This document shows, in pieces, positions 58,317 through 64,000 of a DNA stretch of 64,000 nt. This stretch comes from Sphingobium sp. 66-54 (lineage in GTDB: Bacteria > Pseudomonadota > Alphaproteobacteria > Sphingomonadales > Sphingomonadaceae). The stretch covers positions 51,654 to 115,653 of the forward strand of contig MKWI01000027.1 in the NCBI GenBank assembly GCA_001899715.1, written 5' to 3'. The stretch's first letter is position 1, and every line of letters begins with the position of its first letter. A program made the translations under genes and the position numbers. Under the pieces are notes generated by a model. The model had not been told where the DNA came from. It saw nothing but the letters and a program-made list of their open reading frames with translations, and ran no database searches.

Positions 58317-59208
58317 ATGGCCAGTTCTCCACAGGCTTGAGACCGACACGGCGCATGGCAGCGTCGAGAGGGTCGACAGGAAGCGGGGCGAAGTTCAGCC
58401 GGTCGCGACCGAGCGCATGTTCGAGCGTGAGGACGTAGCCGGGCAGCGATTGGCGGGCGACGATGGCGCGCAGCTCGAACGCGAAACGGCGGAGCGGCGA
58501 AAGCGCACCCGATTTCATGTAGAGGTGCGGGATGTCGAAGCTCCAGCCGCCTTCCTGCCGCCCGCCATGCTTGCGGACGATGCGGTAGAGCCAGCGTTCG
58601 AGCCCGCCGGTCAGGTCGAAATAGGCGCGGTCGATCGTCAGCACGAGCGCACGGTCGAGCACGCCGGCATAGAACCAGTCGGGCAGGATCAACTCGATGC
58701 CAAACGCACGCCCGTTGCCATCCGCAAGCTCGCGCCATTCGTTGATCCATGAGAAGCGGTGGCGGCGGCGCTGGTGTTGTTGGCGGATCGAGGTCGCGAC
58801 GGTGGTGGATTGCAGGCGGTCGAGCGCGGCCTTCAGCCGCTCGTAGCTCGCCTTGCCGGTCCCGCGTCCGGTGAACGCCAATATTTCGTGCGGCGTGGTC
58901 ACCATGAGGCGCGAGGTCGGCCGGCCGGCATCGCGCGCCTCGATGAGCTGGCTCGCCGCCCAGATGAGAACATCGGCGTCCCAAATAGTCGCCATGCCAT
59001 GCTCGGGCACCGCTTCCACAGAAATCCATGTCGCGCCCATGCGGAAGTCGATGGGCGTCACGCGCCTGGTTTTGGCGAGGCTAAAGAACGGCCAGGCCAT
59101 CAAGTCCTGCGCGTCGCGGGGCGCGAGGTCGCCGGGTATGGAGCGGAACAGCTCAAGTTGCGCGCGTTCCAGGCCCGGCCGGTCATGACGAGGAAGAGTT
59201 GCTGGCAT
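58315..59208 (-). CDS. repA: Plasmid-type replication initiator RepA
   Basis: A 297-residue replication initiator common in alphaproteobacterial plasmids and elements. Recognisable blocks are RDAQDLMAWPFFSLAKTRR, then PIDFRMG, the TPHEILAFTGRGTGKASYER region, and RIVRKHGGRQEGGWSFDIPH with ERWLYRIVR. A winged-helix Rep fold is likely. Iterons lie immediately after its stop. It allows the element to replicate when excised or as a plasmid. An HTH (AlpA-like) gene precedes it by six bases. Confidence 0.9.
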   Translation of the reverse strand: MPATLPRHDRPGLERAQLELFRSIPGDLAPRDAQDLMAWPFFSLAKTRRVTPIDFRMGATWISVEAVPEHGMATIWDADVLIWAASQLIEARDAGRPTSRLMVTTPHEILAFTGRGTGKASYERLKAALDRLQSTTVATSIRQQHQRRRHRFSWINEWRELADGNGRAFGIELILPDWFYAGVLDRALVLTIDRAYFDLTGGLERWLYRIVRKHGGRQEGGWSFDIPHLYMKSGALSPLRRFAFELRAIVARQSLPGYVLTLEHALGRDRLNFAPLPVDPLDAAMRRVGLKPVENWP

Positions 59209-59214
59209 GAGCAG

Positions 59215-59481
59215 TCAGCGCCGAACGCAATCGGCCGGCAGACGCTTGGCGGGGTGGACGATGCCGTTCCCGGGATCGGAGGTCGAGCGGCGGGTGCCTA
59301 TTGCTGCCCAGGCATCAAGATCGTCGATCGCATAGACGATACGCCCGCCGAGTTTGCGGAATACCGGCCCGGTGCCATAGCAGCGATGCTTCTCCAGCGT
59401 GCGGGCCGATAGTCCGAGATGAATCGCCGCGTCGGGCGTCTTGAGATAGCGTGGCGTTGCGGCGGCAACAGGCTCGGTCAT
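59215..59481 (-). CDS. AlpA/excisionase-type helix-turn-helix protein
   Basis: An 88-residue protein with a MerR/AlpA-like winged helix: RYLKTPDAAIHLGLSARTLE followed by GPVFRKLGGRIVYAIDDLDAW. Such proteins activate or direct excision of mobile elements, or regulate rep genes. It lies six bases upstream of repA and is probably cotranscribed with it. Confidence 0.85.
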   Translation of the reverse strand: MTEPVAAATPRYLKTPDAAIHLGLSARTLEKHRCYGTGPVFRKLGGRIVYAIDDLDAWAAIGTRRSTSDPGNGIVHPAKRLPADCVRR

Positions 59482-59600
59482 GATGATCCTCCTGGTGACG
59501 TCCGGCCCCGAAAAGCGAGGTCGGCGGACAGGAGGCGATGGTGGCGAAACAGCCCCTGCGCGGAGAAGGGACGCCGTCGGGGGTGACGGAAATGTCCCCC

Positions 59601-60380
59601 TCAGCCGCCGCGCAACAGGCGAATATAGCCGCCGTCACGCAGTTCGACGGCTTCCTTGATCCAACGGCTGATGCGTTTGCGCTCGCGGCTCTCAACCCAA
59701 TCGGCGGCATTGAAGTCGCGCACGTCGTCGTCGATTAGCGTTGCGGCCATTTCCCTGCGGCTGGCGCCCGCATGATGTCCGTCGAGCACTTGCAGCAAGG
59801 TCAGAAGACGCTCACGCCGAAAGGGTGGTGGGCGCAGCGCCGGCGGCCCGGATGCCATGCCATTGAGGCGTCGGCACAAGCGCTCGGCCGACACGAGGCG
59901 GGCGAACGGATCGGAACCGATGGGCAGCATCATGGCCATTGGTTGATCGGGCGAGCCCCAAATCCAGAGATAGTCATCGCCACTATTGTCGGCGAGGATC
60001 AGATGAAGAAAGCCGCCGATCTTCATGCGCGCCCGAACCGCGCCGAGGGTTCGCATATCAAAAGCCGATACGGCTTCCATACCGGGCAAGGCTGGCACCA
60101 GGACGACGCTCGCTGGCGAAAGGTCAGGCCGCGCCACGATAAGTTTCCGGTCATAGGCGGCAGAAGGCGCGGCATGAAAGCTGATCCCCCAGCGCCGCAC
60201 GAGCGTCGCGGTCGCGTCATCGGCGCTGATCGCACCTTGCTCTACCTGGCGGAGCGTTAGGGTATAATCGGCGCGATAACGGGTATTGCGGCTCAAATAG
60301 CCCATGGCGATGTCGCAATATTGCAGCGCGTCGTCCCCGGCTTCATCCGAAGGCGCACGCCAGTCCTTCTCAGGCGGCAT
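59601..60380 (-). CDS. DUF6499/DUF2285 (RovC-like) DNA-binding regulator
   Basis: A 259-residue protein. The N-terminus (DWRAPSDEAGDDALQYCDIA, then YLSRNTRYRADY) fits DUF6499. The C-terminal ~80 residues (RRERLLTLLQVLDGHHAGAS, then RREMAATLIDD and RISRWIKEAVELRDGGYIRLL) fit the DUF2285/RovC-type DNA-binding domain. ATG 60380 is chosen because GGGAGG lies just upstream. These are standard regulators of sphingomonad and rhizobial conjugative elements. Target unknown. Confidence 0.82.
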   Translation of the reverse strand: MPPEKDWRAPSDEAGDDALQYCDIAMGYLSRNTRYRADYTLTLRQVEQGAISADDATATLVRRWGISFHAAPSAAYDRKLIVARPDLSPASVVLVPALPGMEAVSAFDMRTLGAVRARMKIGGFLHLILADNSGDDYLWIWGSPDQPMAMMLPIGSDPFARLVSAERLCRRLNGMASGPPALRPPPFRRERLLTLLQVLDGHHAGASRREMAATLIDDDVRDFNAADWVESRERKRISRWIKEAVELRDGGYIRLLRGG

Positions 60381-60544
60381 TGTAATCCTCCCAAGCATGG
60401 CTCTCTGCGGAGCGCGAGGGGAGATGTTCTCATCCGCTCAATTGCGGAGAAGTCCTGCCAGAAGGGCTACCGTATAGGGAATTTTAGTCAGCGTTTCGGG
60501 AGGTTTTTCAGGATTCCGGCGGTGCTACGGATTTGATTCGATGG

Positions 60545-60802
60545 CTATGATGAACGCAAATAATGGCGATAACCGATCTTGGTCATCCACCGCGCGCGAG
60601 CGAGATGCGAGTCGTGGACCAGGCGCGCGCGTTCCGGCTCGGCGATCGGATCGATCCCGAAAATGATGTGAACGGCCTCGTGCCAATCGGCGTTTTCCGC
60701 CGCCGCATCGAGTAAGCGCCAATAGGTGCGATGATGGCGTTCATCATACTTGGTGACCTGTGGTGTGTCGGGAGCCCGATCGTTGAATGGGATAATTGCC
60801 AT
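60545..60802 (-). CDS. Small conserved element-associated protein
   Basis: An 85-residue protein with the pattern YDERHHRTYWRLLDAAAE, then ADWHEAVHIIFGIDP and HLARARWMTKIGYRHYL. From memory this belongs to a small family that regularly neighbours the DUF6499/DUF2285 regulator in these elements and is sometimes itself labelled DUF2285. It probably contains a helix-turn-helix and could be a partner regulator. It is 160 bases upstream of the larger regulator on the same strand. Confidence 0.72.
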   Translation of the reverse strand: MAIIPFNDRAPDTPQVTKYDERHHRTYWRLLDAAAENADWHEAVHIIFGIDPIAEPERARLVHDSHLARARWMTKIGYRHYLRSS

Positions 60803-60941
60803 CGCCTTGCTCCGGCCTTAGCCGTTCCTACGGGGAAGTCGCCGGTCACACGCTATACACCACAATGGACCAACGTAATCGCCCTATCTTGGCTATGACC
60901 CGGTGATAGAATGGGGATAATGGAAAGAACCTTGGCGCTCT

Positions 60942-61193
60942 TTACTTATGCGATTTCTCCGGTGCGCCGCGCACAAGCATGACGCCTTCGCCTCGCTCCG
61001 AATCGAGAAAGACAATCCCCGCGCCCTCCAACGCCTTGACCACTTGATGGCGGGTATCCTCACGCACGGGCAGATCATTGGCGGATTCAAGGCGTTTGAG
61101 CGCGGTCAACGCGACAAGGGCCTTGTCAGCAAGCATCTCCTGGGTCCAACCGAGAAGCGCACGAGCGGCCCGCACCTGGCGGGAAATGATCAT
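60942..61193 (-). CDS. XRE-family helix-turn-helix regulator
   Basis: An 83-residue repressor-like protein with an HTH in RAARALLGWTQEMLADKALV and ALTALKRLESAND, followed by a short C-terminal beta region (GIVFLDSERGEGVMLV). This is a common small regulator of conjugative elements. A 17-bp palindrome containing TATAAT lies 42 bases upstream of its ATG and is likely its own operator. Confidence 0.87.
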   Translation of the reverse strand: MIISRQVRAARALLGWTQEMLADKALVALTALKRLESANDLPVREDTRHQVVKALEGAGIVFLDSERGEGVMLVRGAPEKSHK

Positions 61194-61234
61194 GCGCGAT
61201 CACGTTCACGAGGCGGGAGCTATACGCCATGAAA

Positions 61235-61251
61235 ACGACTATTATAGTCGT
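61235..61251 (-). promoter_or_regulatory. 17-bp palindrome overlapping a TATAAT -10 (XRE operator)
   Basis: ACGACTAT-T-ATAGTCGT, a perfect palindrome whose centre read on the minus strand is TATAAT. Repressor bound here would occlude the -10 of the XRE gene. The -35 is weak (ATTCGG at a 17-base spacing). Confidence 0.65.
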
Positions 61252-61272
61252 CTTGGTATAAGGCCGAATATA

Positions 61273-61303
61273 CTCGCTCGCCGGGCCATGCCCGGCGAGC
61301 GAG
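61273..61303. terminator. Perfect 14-bp GC-rich hairpin
   Basis: Arms CTCGCTCGCCGGGC (61273-61286) and GCCCGGCGAGCGAG (61290-61303) with a three-base loop CAT. It lies between the 61.4 kb gene and the XRE promoter. No T-run follows on the minus strand, only TATATTC, so termination may be incomplete. Confidence 0.5.
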
Positions 61304-61389
61304 CGAAATCCGGCCGTGCGGACCTCTGGGACGCGCGGCCGCCGCCGGTTCAGATGGGCCGGCGGCGGGATCATTCAGGCGCAAGTGGG

Positions 61390-61683
61390 CTATGGTTTGA
61401 ACCTGCGCCATCCGTCCTGACTTCCTGTGCGCCTGTAGCTCATCCGGCGGCAGCGGGCATGAGTGTTCCAGGTGAACATCAGCGGCTCGAAGCCATGCCA
61501 CCAGTCCGCGTCAATGTCGCCGCACCGGCCTTCAAAGCAAAGGAGGCCAGCCGCATTGTATAGCCGGAACTCCATGGGCAACTGATGACCCTGCGAGACT
61601 TCGGCACGAGCGGGGATTCCTTCGCCATTTTCGCCAAGTTCAAGACAGCCGCCCATATGATCGGTCGTGATGATCCAGCGCAT
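61390..61683 (-). CDS. Hypothetical protein, conserved in mobile elements
   Basis: A 97-residue protein starting MRWIITTDHMGGCLELGENG, with the middle pattern MEFRLYNAAGLLCFEGRCGD and an aromatic-rich end (WWHGFEPLMFTWNTHA). Similar short proteins occur in alphaproteobacterial elements and prophages; no function is known to me. AAGGAA precedes the ATG. It lies downstream of the DNA methyltransferase on the same strand, with about 67 bases between. Confidence 0.68.
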   Translation of the reverse strand: MRWIITTDHMGGCLELGENGEGIPARAEVSQGHQLPMEFRLYNAAGLLCFEGRCGDIDADWWHGFEPLMFTWNTHARCRRMSYRRTGSQDGWRRFKP

Positions 61684-61750
61684 GATATGATTCCTTGTGG
61701 GGGTGGCGCCCGTCGCGGGGACGGGCGCGATGATGGGGAAAGGTGGCGAC

Positions 61751-62422
61751 CTATGCGGCCGCCCGGTGATGCTGCCGCGCGGCAAGCCGTTTGCTGGCGG
61801 TGTGGTAGTGGCCGTTGTCCAGTTCGATGCCGGTCCAGTCGCGGCCAAGCTGCTGGGCTGCCGCCAGGGTCGAGCCGCTGCCGCTGAACGGGTCCAGGAC
61901 AAGCTCGCCCGGCTGCGTGAAAGCCTCGATCAACGGCGCCAGTGCTTCAACCGGCTTCTGCGTGGGGTGCAGACGGTTGCCCGAATAGGGGAAATCCAGA
62001 ACATCGGGGATGGGACGCGCGGGACGGACGGGATTGCCCTTCGCCAGCAAATAAGCCTGTTCGTGCTCATAGCGCAGGAAGCGGGCCGACGACGCATAAC
62101 GCTTGCGGAAAACGAGGTGCCCGACGACGCGAAAGCCCGCCGCCTTCCATGCGTCCATGAAAAGGTCGATCTTGTTCCAGCCGTAGAAGGAAACCGCAAA
62201 GCCGCCATCCTTCAAGATGCGGTGCATCTCGCGGAACGCCGGACGGAGCCACCGACCGTTATCGTCGTTCGCCACCTTGCGGCCCTGGCGATCCCGGTAG
62301 CGGGTGACATAGGGCGGATCGGTCAGGATGAAATCCACCGTGCCGCTATCGAAAGCCTGCATCACTTCAATGCAATCGCCGTTGAAAATCACATTGCGGG
62401 GAGCCTGTGCTTTGCTGGTCAT
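61751..62422 (-). CDS. Orphan amino-group DNA methyltransferase (N6-adenine/N4-cytosine type)
   Basis: A 223-residue methyltransferase with motif IV DPPY at residues 35-38 preceding the SAM motif LDPFSGSGSTLAAAQQLGRDW near the C-terminus, the beta-class order. The spacer contains TQKPVEAL, as in many phage and element enzymes. No endonuclease gene is adjacent, so a protective (anti-restriction) or regulatory role is likely. An inverted repeat (62442-62477) lies in its leader. Confidence 0.9.
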   Translation of the reverse strand: MTSKAQAPRNVIFNGDCIEVMQAFDSGTVDFILTDPPYVTRYRDRQGRKVANDDNGRWLRPAFREMHRILKDGGFAVSFYGWNKIDLFMDAWKAAGFRVVGHLVFRKRYASSARFLRYEHEQAYLLAKGNPVRPARPIPDVLDFPYSGNRLHPTQKPVEALAPLIEAFTQPGELVLDPFSGSGSTLAAAQQLGRDWTGIELDNGHYHTASKRLAARQHHRAAA

Positions 62423-62441
62423 GTCTCAATCCTTTGGGTCT

Positions 62442-62477
62442 GAAGTTCAGCGAAGCGGAACGCCGCGCCTGAACTTC
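62442..62477 (-). promoter_or_regulatory. Inverted repeat in the methyltransferase leader
   Basis: Perfect 9-bp arms GAAGTTCAG (62442-62450) and CTGAACTTC (62469-62477) with an 18-base spacer, starting 20 bases upstream of the methyltransferase ATG. It could be an operator or an RNA hairpin covering the ribosome site region. Confidence 0.4.
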
Positions 62478-62703
62478 TGCCCGTCGGCGAGACCGGGGTA
62501 GCACGGGACAAGGGCGTTCGGGGTGGAGGGGAATCACCCGCCTGCACAAGGCGAAGCCGCGGAAGGTGGGGATACCATCCCGAACGGTGTCACTTCCCTT
62601 GCCCGGCGCGAGGGCAGCGCCATTAGCCACGATCGCGGCCGCATGGCCGCGCGGGACAGTGCGCCGGCTATGCTGGCACCGAATTGCGTTCAGGAAAGAG
62701 GGA

Positions 62704-63096
62704 TCAGGCCGCCAGACGTGCGGTCGTTATGCCAATCGGTCGCGTCAATAAGATCCGCAGCGACTTCACCGCGCAATCGAGCGCGGCGACAAGGCCGCTA
62801 TCGCCTGACGAAGGACTGGCTTCGTCAAGCATACCGATCAGGCGATGCTCGTCTTCGGAAAGCGATGGGCCAGTGCCGGTGGCGATGCGCCTGCCGGACA
62901 CACCTTCGACCAGCGTCATGATGCTGTCGAACACCGGCGCCGACATCCCATGACCATAGCGGGAGAGCATCGCGAACAGGCTGGGCTGGACCGGCTCCCG
63001 GCTGTCCTGGGCGTCCCGCCAGCAGCGCGCCGCCTCGATCAGCATCGCTGGCATAATGCTCGCATCATGCGATGGCGGCGTGAAATGGCGGGTCAT
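62704..63096 (-). CDS. Hypothetical protein of the element core
   Basis: A 130-residue mostly helical protein (start MTRHFTPPSHDASIMPAMLI) with the middle block QPSLFAMLSRYGHGMSAPVF, then DSIMTLVEGVSGRRI. Homologous-looking proteins recur in sphingomonad elements; no domain is recognised. AAAGGA precedes ATG 63096. About 280 bases separate it from the methyltransferase and 170 bases from the DUF736 gene, both on the same strand. Confidence 0.62.
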   Translation of the reverse strand: MTRHFTPPSHDASIMPAMLIEAARCWRDAQDSREPVQPSLFAMLSRYGHGMSAPVFDSIMTLVEGVSGRRIATGTGPSLSEDEHRLIGMLDEASPSSGDSGLVAALDCAVKSLRILLTRPIGITTARLAA

Positions 63097-63266
63097 GGTC
63101 GGTCCTTTCGTGCTGCCCCTCACTCTCTTTTTGAGAATTGTTCGCAACAATAGCCGTATGCGATGACAATCACAAGACAGCGCCGCAATATACGGCGCTG
63201 TCCGCGACCGTCCTGACGACAACGAAAGGCGCGCCCCGCCATGGCGCGGCGGGGCGCGGGTGGCGG

Positions 63267-63584
63267 TCAGCGGGACCAGAGCAGGACGTATTCGCCGGGA
63301 CGCTCGTTGCTCTCGACCAGGCTCGCGTAAAGCGGTGCCGGGAAGCTGGGATCGTCGATCTTGACCGACAGATAATCGCGCTCGTTGCGACTGGTCTTGA
63401 TCCAGGCGGCGCCGACCTCGACGTCGACGTGATCCGCGTTGGCGAAGGTGAGCCGGTAGTCGGGCGCCTTGGAGGCGTCCTTCTCTACGGGCGTGAACAC
63501 CGCGCGGGTGTTGAGCGTGAGGGTCACGACCTTGCCGACGATGCCGCCGTCCTTGTCCCTGCTGAAAGTGCCGATGGTGCTCAT
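63267..63584 (-). CDS. DUF736 family protein (second copy)
   Basis: A 105-residue DUF736 protein with the typical start MSTIGTFSRDKDGGIVGKV and core DYRLTFANADHVDVEVGAAW followed by RDYLSVKIDDPSFPAPLYASL. It is clearly related to the DUF736 protein at 53.6 kb but closer to the common family pattern. Often the first gene of a stable block in these elements. Function unknown. Confidence 0.88.
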   Translation of the reverse strand: MSTIGTFSRDKDGGIVGKVVTLTLNTRAVFTPVEKDASKAPDYRLTFANADHVDVEVGAAWIKTSRNERDYLSVKIDDPSFPAPLYASLVESNERPGEYVLLWSR

Positions 63585-64000
63585 GATGATTCTCCGTTCG
63601 CTTGTCCGGGCCGCGCCCATCGCGGCCTCGTGGCGATCGGTGGATCGGGGACGTTCGGCGGCGCACCGCTGCTCGGGGTTCCCGTCGCGTCTGCGCGTCG
63701 GGGTGGGCTTGCGGCCCTGGGACGGCCAAAGGGCGGCTTTTTTGCTTCGCGCTGCAAAGCCGAAGGCGGCGGAAAAAAGCCGCCCGGCGCCGTTGCGCCG
63801 ACAGGTGGAACCGGTCAGATCAGCCACAGGAGAGGCCGTGAGGGGCGGTCAGGCTGCCGAGACGAAAGGATATGCTGCATCCCGGCGTGACTGTCTTCTG
63901 GGCAACAAACAAGGGTCGGTCCGCGTCACCCTTCGTTCGACACTCCTAGGGCGTAGACTCATTAGCGGCGATCCATAGGCGTGTGCAGAAGAGCTTGATG
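63585..64000. other. Region without a recognisable gene; contains a 13-bp inverted repeat
   Basis: A 416-base stretch at the window edge. The only clear structure is a perfect inverted repeat GGGCGGCTTTTTT (63731-63743) / AAAAAAGCCGCCC (63773-63785) with a 29-base, itself structured spacer. It can act as a terminator in both directions. All open frames here look like high-GC shadows. It probably serves as promoter region for the DUF736 gene and end of a gene outside the window. Confidence 0.5.

Noticed and set aside
63940..64000. Sequence at the right edge resembling an insertion-sequence terminus
   Set aside because: No transposase, no matching inverted end and no target duplication are visible within the window.
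1..64000. tRNA, rRNA or CRISPR features
   Set aside because: No cloverleaf-like GC-box sequences, rRNA blocks or regularly spaced repeats of CRISPR size were seen on either strand; the only regular repeats are the three iterons and the 36-bp pair.

Overview
This 64 kb window is GC-rich (roughly 65 %) and its proteins look alphaproteobacterial, most probably from a sphingomonad. I infer this from the trb/TraG/RlxS/RepA gene set and from the dense GTG/TTG-start, ATGA-overlap gene packing. No rRNA, tRNA, CRISPR array, integrase or complete insertion sequence is visible. From about 27 kb to the right end the window reads as the conjugation, replication and regulation core of an integrative and conjugative element (or related plasmid) of the trb type. 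The first 27 kb is cargo or flanking DNA for sulfur, redox and efflux stress.

Left part (1-27 kb). A sulfur/respiration block holds two YeeE/YedE half-proteins, a phosphatase-like domain fused to a sulfide:quinone-type oxidoreductase, a TauE/SafE exporter, a cyanide-insensitive bd-type oxidase (cydA, cydB and a 45-residue DUF2474 subunit), a methyltransferase and a DsrE-like secreted protein. Next come a ScsB/DsbD-type thiol transporter and a hydrolase-OsmC fusion. An AraC regulator is divergent from a seven-gene operon (TPR, MFS, DUF2938, CMD, SDR, cupin, flavin amine oxidase). A tripartite RND pump, ScsC- and ScsD-like thioredoxins and an OmpR-type two-component system follow. Five copies of a PmrA-like box (direct repeat of nnTAAG with N5) lie before scsB, the RND operon, scsD, the response regulator and the LysR boundary, which suggests one redox/efflux regulon.

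Conjugation core (27-41.6 kb, minus strand). The order is traG, copG, a PIN toxin-antitoxin pair, then trbB-C-D-E-J-K-L-F-G-I and DUF2274. trbJ carries a one-base frameshift. A perfect 36-bp direct repeat lies upstream of both the traG and the trbB transcription units.

Accessory region between traG and the relaxase gene (41.8-50 kb). This is the most unusual part. A minus-strand, tightly overlapping operon encodes a small unknown protein, an XRE repressor, an ImmA/IrrE metallopeptidase fused to a chagasin-like (I42) cysteine-protease inhibitor domain, a papain-like C1 protease with an intact catalytic set, a thymidylate-synthase-like enzyme with its catalytic Cys, a MazG-like protein, a dCTP-deaminase/dUTPase-fold protein anchored by a membrane helix, a protein related to the 5-hydroxymethyl-dU DNA kinase helical domain / hypermodified-thymine pyrophosphorylases, a small membrane protein and an AcpS-type phosphopantetheinyl transferase. 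I do not recognise this as a described system. I read it as a candidate protease-gated nucleotide-modification or defence system. A PD-(D/E)xK nuclease-like gene lies just upstream.

Right part (50-64 kb). It holds relaxase rlxS with a candidate oriT beside it, a lytic transglycosylase, DUF736, signal peptidase TraF and DUF2840. A base-modification module follows (C5 methyltransferase, PAPS-reductase-like, DpdA/TGT-like) at the place where I would expect parA. Then come repA with three iterons and an AT-rich segment, HTH regulators, a second orphan methyltransferase and a second DUF736 protein.
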